NCBI GenBank assembly: GCA_045599645.1
Contig: JAZRWI010000070.1
Span: 97,559 to 161,558, forward strand
Source: RUG334 sp045599645
GTDB taxonomy: Bacteria > Muiribacteriota > Ozemobacteria > Ozemobacterales > Ozemobacteraceae
Length of the DNA stretch: 64,000 bases
Reading direction: 5' to 3'
Both the position numbers and the translations under genes were made by a program. Shown piece by piece: positions 1-8,929 of this stretch (position 1 is its first letter; every line of letters starts with the position of its first letter). Below the pieces are notes generated by a model. That model did not search any database, was not told the origin of the DNA, and saw only the letters and a program-made list of their open reading frames with translations.

Positions 1-3
1 CCG

Positions 4-32
4 ATGACAAAAACTTGCTTCTATGCTATAAT
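4..32 (+). promoter_or_regulatory. sigma70-type promoter for the pseudopilin operon
   Basis: ATGACA at 4-9 (5 of 6 matches to the -35 consensus), a 17-bp spacer and TATAAT at 27-32 preceded by TGC (extended -10). The expected start is near 39, giving a short leader before the ATG at 68. A GGGG-rich ribosome binding site lies at about 57-64. Confidence 0.6.
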
Positions 33-67
33 TCCACCAAATATATACTCAATTTTAGGGGTGGATT

Positions 68-937
68 ATGCGCAAACAGGGTTTTACACTGATTGAGCTT
101 TTGATTGTAATCATGATTATAGCCATATTGACTGGTGTGGCTATGCCTTATGTTCAGAATTATCTTGACGATGCCCGTCTTTCAACTGCAAAATCAGACT
201 TGAATGAAATAAGAAACGCCATTACGCGCTATGAAACAGACCAGTCAATGTTTTTTGATCCTGGCTTTGGCAAGACAGGTGAAGAATATAAAGAAGCATT
301 AAAAGCATTTCAGCAGAAGCTTGTAGGCCCATACCTCATAAAAGCCTTTACTGACCCCTGGGGCAGACCATACTATTTTTCATATGCTGCTTCACTTGTT
401 TTCAGCGGTGCCGATGACGGTGACTTAGGCACTAATATTATTTCAATGGATGTCCGACCCCTGATGGCTCCGTCACGTGCATGGTGGTCAGATTACAACA
501 ATAACGGCAGAGTTGATACCGGCGACGTAATTGATATTAAATTCTCCAGACCTATCGGCGGGTGCATTATGGACAATGCAAATGCTAATTTTACTGTAAC
601 TCCACCCAAAAGCACTACAGCATACACGAATCCATTTGGTACAGACTCTGTTATAGAAGATTTTTCTTCTGTTACCGATGTAGGTGGCAAGAAGCACCCA
701 AGAGGCAACAACTGGGTTCGTATTACAATTTGCGAAGACTCTGAAATTCAGCCAGGTGACTGCATTGTTGCTTCTACTACATTTTATGATACTACAGAAG
801 CCGCTATAGAAGGCCATTCTGATATGGGGCTTTATACGGATGACAAAGTTAAATATGAACCCTGGTTCCCGGATAATGGCACTGTTCTTAAGGACTTCAG
901 CCACGATACAATGATTAGATTGAAAGCTGCCCAGTAA
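68..937 (+). CDS. type IV/type II secretion pseudopilin with a calcium-loop-like motif
   Basis: 289 aa. The N-terminus is a textbook class III prepilin signal: a short basic leader MRKQG, cleavage before F6, Glu at mature position 5 and a hydrophobic helix to about residue 27. Such proteins are cleaved and methylated by a prepilin peptidase and assembled in the inner membrane into a pilus or pseudopilus. The segment up to about residue 125 resembles GspG-type pseudopilins, including a DPWGRPYYFSY stretch. Residues 142-155 (DYNNNGRVDTGDVI) match the D-x-N-x-N-G spacing of EF-hand/dockerin calcium loops. The C-terminal 130 residues are not recognisable. It is first in an apparent three-gene operon (12 nt to the next gene). 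GspG-like is an inference. The prepilin class is clear. Confidence 0.85.
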   Translation: MRKQGFTLIELLIVIMIIAILTGVAMPYVQNYLDDARLSTAKSDLNEIRNAITRYETDQSMFFDPGFGKTGEEYKEALKAFQQKLVGPYLIKAFTDPWGRPYYFSYAASLVFSGADDGDLGTNIISMDVRPLMAPSRAWWSDYNNNGRVDTGDVIDIKFSRPIGGCIMDNANANFTVTPPKSTTAYTNPFGTDSVIEDFSSVTDVGGKKHPRGNNWVRITICEDSEIQPGDCIVASTTFYDTTEAAIEGHSDMGLYTDDKVKYEPWFPDNGTVLKDFSHDTMIRLKAAQ

Positions 938-949
938 AAGAGAAATATT

Positions 950-1738
950 ATGAAAAAACGCGCATTTACACTTATTGAATTACTTATCATTATTGCTATC
1001 ATAGCAATCCTTGTCGGTGTTGCAATCCCTTATTACCAGGATTACATCAAGCAGGCCAAGCTCACAAAAGCTGAACACGAGCTTCAGATTATTAAAGAAG
1101 CCCTGATTCAACATGACACGATGGAAGAACTTCCATATAGACATGATGATTTAAGATATCTGCTCGGTAAATATTTGCAGGACTTGCCACGTGACCCGTG
1201 GGATAGAGATTACAAGATAAACTGGGTAAAAGCTCAGGTCTGGTCTGACGGTCCTGATACAGAATCTAAGTATGATGATATAGTAGTTGAATACAAGCCA
1301 CCGTTGACACTCCAGAAAGCCACCTGGTTAGACTTAGATAACAATAGTCATATTACTGCGAAGGATATGATTCGTCTGCAGTTTTCAAGATGCCTGTATG
1401 AAGAAAATGAAGGTGATATTCAGGCAAATCTGACTCTTGGAAAAGGTCCTGAAACAGCAACTCCAGCAACAGATATATGGTTTACTGATGATGTGGATGC
1501 AGCCTTTCTGGGTGGTATAGTTGCCAGCTTCACTGCTTCTTCTACTGATATTTTGTTGATATTGCCGGCACCGACTGTTGATAATCCATTCTATCCCGGT
1601 TCTTCCTGTGTCAGAGTTGGTCCAAGCAATCAGACACTCAGAGACTGGGTAGAGTTAGCTGATGGAAGTGGTCGTAGAAAAGCGAACGGTAGTGATGATA
1701 CAGACGACGTTGATTGGTTAAGAATAAAAGGCAGATAA
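950..1738 (+). CDS. second pseudopilin, paralogue of the preceding gene
   Basis: 262 aa. Class III prepilin leader MKKRA with cleavage before F6, Glu10 and a hydrophobic helix to about residue 27. A GspG-like region follows, with LPRDPWDRDYKINW matching the DPWGRPY block of its neighbour. Residues 128-141 (DLDNNSHITAKDMI) form another dockerin/EF-hand-like loop at nearly the same place, so the two genes are probably a tandem duplication that has since diverged. Both loops are followed by a similar phrase (IKFSRP in the first protein, LQFSR here). It probably forms a minor or major subunit of the same pseudopilus or pilus. It lies 6 nt upstream of the next gene. No secretion ATPase or secretin is in the window. 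Confidence 0.85.
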   Translation: MKKRAFTLIELLIIIAIIAILVGVAIPYYQDYIKQAKLTKAEHELQIIKEALIQHDTMEELPYRHDDLRYLLGKYLQDLPRDPWDRDYKINWVKAQVWSDGPDTESKYDDIVVEYKPPLTLQKATWLDLDNNSHITAKDMIRLQFSRCLYEENEGDIQANLTLGKGPETATPATDIWFTDDVDAAFLGGIVASFTASSTDILLILPAPTVDNPFYPGSSCVRVGPSNQTLRDWVELADGSGRRKANGSDDTDDVDWLRIKGR

Positions 1739-1744
1739 TAGAAA

Positions 1745-4240
1745 ATGGTTGATGAATTGATTTATACAGAGGAACACAAATCCGAAAGCTTTGGATTCCT
1801 AGAAGATTTTTTCCACAATTTATTTAAAAAGTCAGATAATGAAACAAAGGCTAACCTGTCTTCATGGGAATGGATAATTTATGCTTGTACACTCCTTTTT
1901 GTTCTGGTAATGCCTTTCTTGTATAGCAGGCTCACAACAGAAAACTTTCTTACTCCAAAGGAATTTTTCTCAAGAGGCTTTATTGGTCTCATTGGTGGTA
2001 TGCTCTGTGCCGGACTTTTCTGTCACAGAAAGGTGGCTTTTGCCAAGACAACACTAGACTTGCCTATTGTTGCCTTCTTTGCTTTCTGTGCTTTATCTGT
2101 AGTTTGGAATATCAATGGTCCATCAGCAATAAGAGACCTTCGTGGTGTTTTCGCCATTATGCTGCTGTTTCCAATAATCGTTAACGTATTCAGAAGCAGA
2201 TGGCAGATTGAGCTTTTACTTTGGATAATTGTATTTACTGCAATTGCAACTGCAACCATTGGTTTCATGGAAACCTATAATTTCTATTTTATGTTTGATT
2301 CCAGAGGTATCCATTACGTAAAAGACCAGGTTCTTGCTACACCAAAGATAATTGATCCTAATGCCTTCTATTTACCTTTGTTCCCGCAGCTTGCAGACCC
2401 TGACTATGCTATGGGTTCTGTTGTGTCTACATTTGGCAATAGAAACTATCTTGGCACCTTCGTTATGTTTGTAGCTTTTATACCGTTGGCATTCTTCTTC
2501 TATTACAAGAAAATATGGCTGAAGTGTGTTTCTATCGGTTTGTTCGGCTGGCTGGCTTACGGTCTTTACATGACAAGATGTCGTGCTGCCCTGATTGGTC
2601 TGGCTGTAGGCATCGTTTTTATGCTTCTTTGCATCCTAATAAACGACAAAGGCTTTAAGCTTATAAAAAAGAATAGAGGCTTTTTCGGTATAGTTGCATT
2701 ACTGATTCTGGCCGGCTTAATTATTTCTGCTATAACAATACAGTCAGAATCAATGTGGGATAAGATTAAGCTGACTTTCACATTAGACAGACTTGTTAGC
2801 AATACCTATGAAAGAATGTGGGTTTGGTATGGTAATAACAATGCTTTTACCGAAAACATCGGAACATTCCTATTTGGTAAAGGCTTTGGTTCCTTTAAGC
2901 ATTTCTTCCCGTTAAAGGAAGGGGCTCTTTTCAGTGAAGCCAACCGTGAAAGCTTTACAGCAGTAACCTTCAGACAGGCTCATAATGACTGGATTCAGAT
3001 TTTCTCTGAACTGGGGCTTATCGGTATGATTCTTTTCCTCTTCCTGCTGAAGAGAATATATGGTACTATTCAGAAATCTTTGAGGGAAGATGTATTTGGC
3101 AATGAAGAGTCAGAGCTTAATGGCGACCATGTTTTAATCATTGCTTTGGGAGCTGCTATAGTTTCTCAACTGTTTGCCTCGCTTCCTGATTTCCCGTTCC
3201 ATAGAATAGAAACTGCCGATTTGGCAATTATATTCCTGGCTTTGATTCCTGTCCTGACAGAAACAAATTTCTTCAAGTCACCATTAAGGCGTGTTCCTGT
3301 TGATTTGAGGGACGGTGCACGCTATTTCCTGATAGCTATTGCTATTATTGGTGCTGCATCTAATCTGTATCATGAAAGCCGTTGCTGGAGAGCCGATATC
3401 AGAGTCCGTGAAGCAGAAATGCTTCTTCAGATGAGCAATAGACCCGATTATGACAAGTTAGCAACTCATGCAAAGAACTTATTGGATGAAGCTATAATTC
3501 TTGACCCGTTACCGGGTGATCCTTATGCTAAGCTTTCAGCATGGTATGAAATGTTTGATAAGAATGCTGATTTGGCTTTGAAATATGCTGATAAGGCCTG
3601 GAACAACGTAAACTTCAATGCTCGTTCTACATATCACTCTGTAATTTTCAGAAAGCTGCATATTTATTATCACCTCATGAATAACTTGCCTATGGCTTAC
3701 AATGAAGCTCTTAAAGGCTTGAAGCTCACTGCTGGTGATGCACGTTCTATGTATTATCTGTATGCCGGCAAGATTGGCGCTGATATGCTCAGATATGGCA
3801 TGGTTCAGAAGGAAGATATGGAAGGCGTTAAGGCTACAGCAGAAAAGTATTTGCTCAAATGCTTTAAGTATCCGTCCTATGAATTACAGGCAAAGGCTGC
3901 CTTAGGTATTATGTATACTCAGTTCCATAACTGGACTGAAGGTTATAAATATTCAAAGCTTGTATCCGAAGCCTCTCAGCATAGAGACCCGACTCTTCTT
4001 AACAGTTGGGCTATATGTGCTTCTAATATGAATATGGATGAAGAAGCTATTACATGTATGCAGGCAGCTTTGAGATTTGTTCCGAATCATCCTGTATACA
4101 ATCGTGATCTTGCTTTGATTTATAGGAAAATTGGTAAAACCGATGAAGCTAAGCATTATCTTGAAAAGTGTGTTGCTTCCAGTGACTGCCCTGAAAATCT
4201 GCGCAAGGTTGCTCTCGAGGAATTGGACGCTCTGAAGTGA
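1745..4240 (+). CDS. O-antigen ligase-like polytopic membrane protein with C-terminal TPR domain
   Basis: 831 aa. About a dozen hydrophobic segments lie between residues 40 and 560. The loop with AHNDWIQIFSELGLIG (His at about 413) matches the Wzy_C/O-antigen ligase family, which joins or polymerises glycans on the periplasmic face of the inner membrane. The C-terminal 270 residues are helical repeats of TPR type (for example DPLPGDPYAKLSAWYEMF and HPVYNRDLALIYRKIGKTDEA). Ligases with TPR tails also include pilin O-oligosaccharyltransferases of the PglL type. Being third in a pseudopilin operon, with a 6-nt gap, it could glycosylate the pilins, but that is inference. The stop codon directly abuts a 7-bp repeat array. 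The ribosome binding site is weak. Confidence 0.8.
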   Translation: MVDELIYTEEHKSESFGFLEDFFHNLFKKSDNETKANLSSWEWIIYACTLLFVLVMPFLYSRLTTENFLTPKEFFSRGFIGLIGGMLCAGLFCHRKVAFAKTTLDLPIVAFFAFCALSVVWNINGPSAIRDLRGVFAIMLLFPIIVNVFRSRWQIELLLWIIVFTAIATATIGFMETYNFYFMFDSRGIHYVKDQVLATPKIIDPNAFYLPLFPQLADPDYAMGSVVSTFGNRNYLGTFVMFVAFIPLAFFFYYKKIWLKCVSIGLFGWLAYGLYMTRCRAALIGLAVGIVFMLLCILINDKGFKLIKKNRGFFGIVALLILAGLIISAITIQSESMWDKIKLTFTLDRLVSNTYERMWVWYGNNNAFTENIGTFLFGKGFGSFKHFFPLKEGALFSEANRESFTAVTFRQAHNDWIQIFSELGLIGMILFLFLLKRIYGTIQKSLREDVFGNEESELNGDHVLIIALGAAIVSQLFASLPDFPFHRIETADLAIIFLALIPVLTETNFFKSPLRRVPVDLRDGARYFLIAIAIIGAASNLYHESRCWRADIRVREAEMLLQMSNRPDYDKLATHAKNLLDEAIILDPLPGDPYAKLSAWYEMFDKNADLALKYADKAWNNVNFNARSTYHSVIFRKLHIYYHLMNNLPMAYNEALKGLKLTAGDARSMYYLYAGKIGADMLRYGMVQKEDMEGVKATAEKYLLKCFKYPSYELQAKAALGIMYTQFHNWTEGYKYSKLVSEASQHRDPTLLNSWAICASNMNMDEEAITCMQAALRFVPNHPVYNRDLALIYRKIGKTDEAKHYLEKCVASSDCPENLRKVALEELDALK

Positions 4241-4618
4241 GCTTGAAGCAGGAAGCTTGAAGCTGGAAGCTGGAAGCTGGAAGCTTGAAGCAGGAAGCAG
4301 GAAGCAGGAAGCAGGAAGCTTGAAGCTTGAAGCAGGGAGCTTGAAGCCGGAAGCTGGAAGCTTGAAGCAGGAAGCAGGAAGCTTGAAGCCGGAAGCAGGG
4401 AGCTTGAAGCCGGAAGCTAGAAGCCGGAAGCCGGAAGCCGGAAGCAGGAAGCCGGAAGCAGGAAGCAGGAAGCTTGAAGCAGGAAGCAGGAAGCTAGAAG
4501 CTAGAAGCTGGAAGCTTGAAGCCGGAAGCAGGAAGCAGGAAGCTTGAAGCTTGAAGCTTGAAGCAGGAAGCTTGAAGCTTGAAGCAGGAAGCAGGAAGCT
4601 TGAAGCCGGAAGTTTGAA
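4241..4618 (+). repeat. array of 54 heptanucleotides, consensus GCnnGAA
   Basis: Begins on the base after the stop codon at 4238-4240. I count 54 consecutive 7-bp units with no insertion or deletion. The frame GC..GAA is nearly constant, while positions 3-4 are drawn from a small set (TT, AG, CG, TG, TA). Two units read GCAGGGA and the last reads GTTTGAA. Because 7 is not a multiple of 3 and no unit supplies stops, several frames stay open. The apparent proteins of the KLEAGSRKLEAGS type are artefacts. Confidence 0.95.
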
Positions 4619-4631
4619 GGGAGTCGCCTTT

Positions 4632-4783
4632 GCAAGCCCTTCTTGCCTTAGGGGATGTGCTGTAGCGTTGTTTAGGGCGAATGTCCGCCGCCGGCAAGCC
4701 CTTCCTCCTTTAGGGGATTGTGCTGTAACGCTGGTTAGGGCGAATGTCCGCCGCCGGCAAGCCCTTCCTCCTTTAGGGGGAAG
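4632..4783 (+). repeat. 62/63-bp tandem repeat, about 2.4 copies
   Basis: Units start with GCAAGCCCTTC at 4632, 4694 and 4757 and include the block GGCGAATGTCCGCCGCCG. Copy lengths are 62 and 63 bp and the third is partial, running into the hairpin element. No gene is seen between 4241 and 4859. Confidence 0.85.
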
Positions 4784-4808
4784 GTGGCACGACGAAGTCG
4801 TGACGAAT
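4781..4808 (+). repeat. palindromic hairpin element, copy 1
   Basis: Stem CACGAC (4788-4793), loop GAA, stem GTCGTG (4797-4802), flanked by GGTGG and ACGAAT. A second copy on the minus strand at 19766-19793 has the same flanks and loop, but the stem reads CACAGC/GCTGTG. Both stem changes are compensated. Elements with a GGTGGCAC...GTGAC core are, to my knowledge, common intergenic palindromes in gut bacteria. Confidence 0.7.
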
Positions 4809-4859
4809 GAGGGGAACGGAGTATAAAGTCTTTATAATTTATACATAAGGTTATTATAT

Positions 4860-6497
4860 ATGAAAAAATATGTTTTATTGGCAGCAGCAATGAGTGCTGC
4901 TTTAATGATAACTGGCTGTGGCAAGAAGGAAATGCCTCAGAAATACCAGCAATTACTTGCAGATAAAAGTGGAAGCTATGTAAAGCTGGGCTTCTATGGT
5001 TCCCCGGACCAGGTAGACCCTGTAAAGGCTCCGGAATATAATCACGACCAGATGTTCAGTAATCTTGTTTTTGCTTCACCGCTTAGAAAGCTTCAAAATG
5101 GAAGCTACGAACCATATTTGTTCGAAAGCTATGAAACAAGCCTTGATGGTGAACAGGTTGTTGTAAAGGCCAATTGGCGTCAGAATTTAAAATGGCATGA
5201 TGGTAAGGAATTTGACCCTGCAGAATTTGATTATACTGTTGCTCAGATGCTTTCCACAGAAAAGAACAGCCCATACGCAACTGCAGCCAAAGGTATTGTT
5301 TCAATGAACAATACTAAGGAAAGCGTAGAAATCAGATTTGCTGGAAATTCAGTCAAATACATGGATATGCTTTGTGTGGGCCTTATTCCAGGGCATATTC
5401 TTAATGAAAAGAACATTGCAAGCGGAACAACAGCTAAGGATGTTTATAATAGCTTTATGGAAAAACCGGTTGGCTTAGGTCCATATAAGGTTGTTGATAA
5501 TGAAAAGCACAAATATTATCAGCTGGAACCAGACACCAACTTTTTTGATGGGAAGGGGTCTTCAAGACCAAAGCTTGTTATTGCATGCTCATATGAATTG
5601 CAGCAGTCTATAAGTGACTTTAGAGAAGGTTTATTTGATTGGATAGACATTCCTTCAATGGTTGGCGAACAGCTTCAGAATCTTGGTGTTGAAAATGTTA
5701 TTTATATGCAATACCCGAATCCGGCCGTTGCTGCATGGGTTTTCAATACTAAGAATGATAAGCTTAAAGATATAAGAATTAGAAAGGCACTAAATCTTAT
5801 TATTGATAGAAGCAGTGTGAAACAGTATCTTGGGCCTGATGCCACTGAATTGTTCGATAACCTGATTCCTGTCGGCGGCGAAGACAAGACACTTGAAAAT
5901 GCTTTTGAAGAAGGCGTTAAACTTCTTGCCGAAGCCGGTGTGGCAGATACCAACAATGACGGTATCAGGGAATACAATGGCTCTCAGTTCAAGCTTAAAA
6001 TCATGGTTAATGACGATAACATGACCCGTCGTCTCATTGCAGAAAAGATGATTGCCAGACTTAAGGAAGCTGGTGTTGCTGCCGAATTGGAAGCTGTTTC
6101 CTGGGCAGATTTTGTTGCCGGAAGACTTAAAACAGGTAATTATGATACAGCACTTCTCAGCTATCATATTGCAGATAATTGCAGCATGAAGGCCCTGTTC
6201 TCAACAAAGCAGCCTGATGATGCAGAAAGCCTGAATTTTTCAGGTGTCAGTGATGCTGAGCTCGATGCTGATTTGGCAGCCCTTGACTGTATTGTATGCA
6301 GCGAAGATAAGGCTGTCATTTATGAAAGAGTGAATAAGAAGATTTCTCAGCTCTGCCCATGTGCATTTTTGGTCAGACCCTGTAATCTTGCTCTTGTTCA
6401 CGGTGAAAATATTGCGACAATGAAAGCAAAAGTTCCTTATTGGAATGATATTTTCAACTGGAAGCTGATGTTCGGGCCACAGGATTCTAAGCTGTAA
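4860..6497 (+). CDS. oligopeptide/dipeptide ABC transporter substrate-binding lipoprotein (family 5)
   Basis: 545 aa. Lipoprotein signal with lipobox ITGC, lipidated Cys20. The rest follows the SBP_bac_5 fold: the WHDGKEFDPAEFDYTV block, the hinge-region IRKALNLIIDR block near residue 310, and the usual length for the family. It would capture peptides, or possibly another small ligand, in the periplasm for the ATPases encoded downstream. No OppB/OppC-type permease lies in the window, so membrane partners must be elsewhere. TATAAT at 4833-4838 may be its -10 element, but the -35 is poor. AAGG precedes the ATG. The gene is bracketed by two GCnnGAA arrays, and its TAA stop falls inside the first degenerate heptad of the downstream one. 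Confidence 0.88.
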   Translation: MKKYVLLAAAMSAALMITGCGKKEMPQKYQQLLADKSGSYVKLGFYGSPDQVDPVKAPEYNHDQMFSNLVFASPLRKLQNGSYEPYLFESYETSLDGEQVVVKANWRQNLKWHDGKEFDPAEFDYTVAQMLSTEKNSPYATAAKGIVSMNNTKESVEIRFAGNSVKYMDMLCVGLIPGHILNEKNIASGTTAKDVYNSFMEKPVGLGPYKVVDNEKHKYYQLEPDTNFFDGKGSSRPKLVIACSYELQQSISDFREGLFDWIDIPSMVGEQLQNLGVENVIYMQYPNPAVAAWVFNTKNDKLKDIRIRKALNLIIDRSSVKQYLGPDATELFDNLIPVGGEDKTLENAFEEGVKLLAEAGVADTNNDGIREYNGSQFKLKIMVNDDNMTRRLIAEKMIARLKEAGVAAELEAVSWADFVAGRLKTGNYDTALLSYHIADNCSMKALFSTKQPDDAESLNFSGVSDAELDADLAALDCIVCSEDKAVIYERVNKKISQLCPCAFLVRPCNLALVHGENIATMKAKVPYWNDIFNWKLMFGPQDSKL

Positions 6498-6651
6498 GCT
6501 TGAAGCCTGAAGCCTGAAGCCGGAAGCTTGAAGCAGGAAGCTTGAAGCTCGAAGCCGGAAGCTTGAAGCTTGAAGCTCGAAGCCGGAAGCTTGAAGCCGG
6601 AAGCCGGAAGCTTGAAGCTTGAAGCTTGAAGCTCGAAGCCTGAAGCTTGAA
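6491..6651 (+). repeat. array of 23 heptanucleotides, GCnnGAA family
   Basis: 23 units without indels, starting with GCTGTAA, which contains the stop codon of the upstream lipoprotein gene. Variable positions are TT, CG, CT, TC and AG. Reverse-strand reading frames here are artefacts. The remaining bases to 6703 hold nothing I recognise. Confidence 0.93.
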
Positions 6652-6703
6652 GACGGATGAGGGTTCTTGGAACAAACTTTGACATCTACTGGAAAATAAT
6701 AAA

Positions 6704-7672
6704 ATGCTACATTTACTGAATTACAATCTTACACTGAAGGGTTCTGACGGGCAGGAGCTGCCTGTGTTGGAAAATGTTTCCATTGATGTAAAAAAGGGAA
6801 CCTGCTTGGGTATTGCCGGTGAATCAGGCTCTGGTAAGTCGGTAATGTGCATGAGCATGGTAGGGCTTCTTCCAAAAAGCTCAATAAAAAAGCAGAGCGG
6901 TCAGGTATTGTTTGATAACACTGATTTGATGACACTTTCTGAAAAAGAAATGAATTCAATACGTGGCAAGAAGATTGGTTTTGTATTTCAGGAACCAATG
7001 ACTGCCATGAATCCATTGATGAAGCTTTCTGAACAGATTGGTGAAACTTTGTATGCACACATAAAAGGCATAACCAAAGAAGAAGTAAGGGAAAGAACAG
7101 TAAAGGCTTTGCTTCGCGCAGGCTTTAAAGAACCTGAAAAGTTCCTTGATTCTTATCCCCATCAGCTAAGCGGTGGTATGAGACAGCGCGCAATGATAGC
7201 AATGGCTCTGGTTATGGAACCTGAGCTGATTATTGCCGACGAACCTACCACAGCGATTGATGCTGAACTGCAGATTCAGTTGCTTACTGAGTTGAGAAAG
7301 CTGATAAAGGAACAAAACCTCACAATGATTTTCATCAGTCACGACCTTGGGGTTCTTAGAACTATCTCTGATGAAATAGCTGTTCTTTATTGCGGAAACC
7401 TTGTAGAAAAAGGGCCGTCTGATGAAGTAATCAAATCACCGAAGCATCCTTATACTAAGGACCTTATTTCTGCACTGCCACGTCTTGTTCAGGAACGAAA
7501 GCTGCCGGTTCCTATTTCGGGAACCTTGCCATTCCCAGATAAGAAACCCAAAGGTTGTGTTTACTCAGACCGCTGCAAACTTTGCGAAGCTAAGTGCCGC
7601 GAAGAAAGACCAGCGTTTAACCAAGTCTCCCCAGACCACGGGGTAAACTGCCACTTAATTCATAATGCATAA
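6704..7672 (+). CDS. oligopeptide ABC transporter ATP-binding protein (OppD/DppD-like)
   Basis: 322 aa. Walker A GESGSGKS near residue 40, Q-loop VFQEPMTAMNP, signature LSGGMRQR near 153, Walker B LIIADEPTTAID near 180, H-loop FISHDLG. The C-terminal oligo_HPY region carries four cysteines (CVYSDRCKLCEAKC), typical of OppD/DppD rather than generic ABC ATPases. It would energise peptide import with the neighbouring OppF-like protein. The last residues (LIHNA) and the TAA are encoded by the start of an ATAATTC/ATAATGC heptad array, so the native C-terminus appears to have been replaced. No promoter is obvious and it probably depends on upstream transcription through the array. Confidence 0.9.
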   Translation: MLHLLNYNLTLKGSDGQELPVLENVSIDVKKGTCLGIAGESGSGKSVMCMSMVGLLPKSSIKKQSGQVLFDNTDLMTLSEKEMNSIRGKKIGFVFQEPMTAMNPLMKLSEQIGETLYAHIKGITKEEVRERTVKALLRAGFKEPEKFLDSYPHQLSGGMRQRAMIAMALVMEPELIIADEPTTAIDAELQIQLLTELRKLIKEQNLTMIFISHDLGVLRTISDEIAVLYCGNLVEKGPSDEVIKSPKHPYTKDLISALPRLVQERKLPVPISGTLPFPDKKPKGCVYSDRCKLCEAKCREERPAFNQVSPDHGVNCHLIHNA

Positions 7673-7689
7673 TTCATAATGCACAATTA
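7662..7689 (+). repeat. short ATAATTC/ATAATGC heptad array across a stop codon
   Basis: Four 7-bp units (ATAATGC, ATAATTC, ATAATGC, ACAATTA) overlap the end of the OppD-like gene and supply its stop codon. Confidence 0.8.
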
Positions 7690-7705
7690 GTTTATTAAGG
7701 ATAAT

Positions 7706-8527
7706 ATGGAAACAATACTTAAAGTTAAAGACCTTTGCAAGAACTTTATCGTGGAACGCAGTTTTGGTAAGAAGCTGAAGCGTTTGTTTACCAGAGAGGC
7801 TCCTGAGACTGTCAGGGCTTTGAATAATGTGTCTTTCACTGTCAATGAAGGTGAAATCCTTGGTATTCTTGGCGAATCAGGCTCTGGTAAGTCAACACTG
7901 GCAAGAGCTTTGATGGGAATCCACGGTGTGGATTCCGGTTCTGCACTTCTGTTAGGCAGAGATATATTAAATGCAAAGGGAAGTGAACGTCTCGCAATTC
8001 TTCGTGATATGCAGATGGTGTTCCAGGATCCGTTCGGTTCCCTTGATCCAAGAATGACTGTCAGACAGATTCTGACAGAACCGCTTAAAATCCACGGTAT
8101 AAAACCAGAGGGTGGGGTAGAAGCTTTTCTGGAAAAATCATTGTCTGAAGTTGGTTTATCAAAGGAAGTATTGGACCGTTATCCTACAGAATTCAGTGGC
8201 GGCCAGCGCCAGCGCATAGGAATCTGCCGCGCTTTGGTTCTGAACCCTAAGCTTATTATTGCTGACGAAGCCGTTTCTGCATTAGACGTTTCTGTTCAGG
8301 CTCAGATTTTAGAGCTTTTGATGGATCTGAAGAAAAAACGCGGTCTATCAATGATTTTCATTTCACACGATGTTGCTGTAGTGCGTCAGATTTCTGACAG
8401 AATTTTATTGCTTTATCATGGCGACGTTGTTGAAGAACTGCCGGCTGATAAACTGCTGACTGACGCCAAGCACGAATACACCAAAAAGCTATTAAAGGCA
8501 GCGCTGTCCCTCCGCGAGGGAGAGTAA
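7706..8527 (+). CDS. oligopeptide ABC transporter ATP-binding protein (OppF/DppF-like)
   Basis: 273 aa. Walker A GESGSGKST near residue 57, Q-loop MVFQDPFGSLDPRMT, signature FSGGQRQR near 165, Walker B LIIADEAVSALD near 184, H-loop FISHDVAVV. The RALNNVSFTVNEGEILG start region is typical of OppF, which pairs with OppD as the second nucleotide-binding subunit. It lacks the Cys-rich oligo_HPY tail and is shorter than most OppF proteins (over 300 aa), ending in SLREGE. AAGGA lies 8 nt before the ATG. A long heptad array begins 3 nt after its stop codon. Confidence 0.9.
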   Translation: METILKVKDLCKNFIVERSFGKKLKRLFTREAPETVRALNNVSFTVNEGEILGILGESGSGKSTLARALMGIHGVDSGSALLLGRDILNAKGSERLAILRDMQMVFQDPFGSLDPRMTVRQILTEPLKIHGIKPEGGVEAFLEKSLSEVGLSKEVLDRYPTEFSGGQRQRIGICRALVLNPKLIIADEAVSALDVSVQAQILELLMDLKKKRGLSMIFISHDVAVVRQISDRILLLYHGDVVEELPADKLLTDAKHEYTKKLLKAALSLREGE

Positions 8528-8530
8528 TTT

Positions 8531-8649
8531 ATAATTCATAATTCATAATGCATAATGCATAATGCATAATTCATAATTCATAATTCATAATTCATAATTC
8601 ATAATGCATAATGCATAATGCATAATTCATAATTCATAATGCATAATTA
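8531..8649 (+). repeat. array of 17 heptanucleotides, ATAATTC/ATAATGC
   Basis: 17 uninterrupted 7-bp units starting 3 nt after the stop codon of the OppF-like gene. Only two spellings are used (ATAATTC, ATAATGC) apart from a terminal ATAATTA that leads into the first spacer. Confidence 0.95.
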
Positions 8650-8929
8650 TTTGTTTTGGTTTTCTACTGCTTTGACCAACTTTGTGCTTATTAGAATTCA
8701 CAATTCCTAATACCTAATACCTAATACTAATTCATAATTCATAATGCATAATTCATAATGCATAATGCATAATTATTTGTTTTGGTTTTCTACTGCTTTG
8801 ACCAACTTTGTGCTTATTAGAATTCACAATTCCTAATACCTAATACCCAATACCTAATACCTAATACCTAATACTAATTCATAATTCATAATTCATAATG
8901 CATAATGCATAATTCATAATGCATAATTA
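8650..8929 (+). repeat. composite repeat: identical 57-bp spacers plus CTAATAC and ATAATTC heptads
   Basis: Two tandem modules (8650-8775 and 8776-8929). Each consists of an identical 57-bp spacer (8650-8706, 8776-8832), three or six CTAATAC-type heptads (8707-8727, 8833-8874), then ATAATTC/ATAATGC heptads (8734-8775, 8881-8929). On the minus strand the spacers read as a short protein tail, STKLVKAVENQNK followed by a stop. The modules differ only in heptad number. Confidence 0.9.

Noticed and set aside
4257..4826. Two open frames encoding repetitive KLEAGS-type peptides on the plus strand, plus one on the minus strand near 4494-4697
   Set aside because: They lie wholly in the 7-bp array and adjoining tandem repeats. 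A stop-free heptad leaves several frames open, and there is no ribosome binding site or non-repeat domain.
6437..6685. Minus-strand open frames with KLQASSF-type repeats
   Set aside because: Translation of the GCnnGAA array in other frames.
8531..8929. CRISPR array
   Set aside because: The repeat unit is 7 bp with no unique spacers. The 57-bp interruptions are identical to each other and no cas genes are present.
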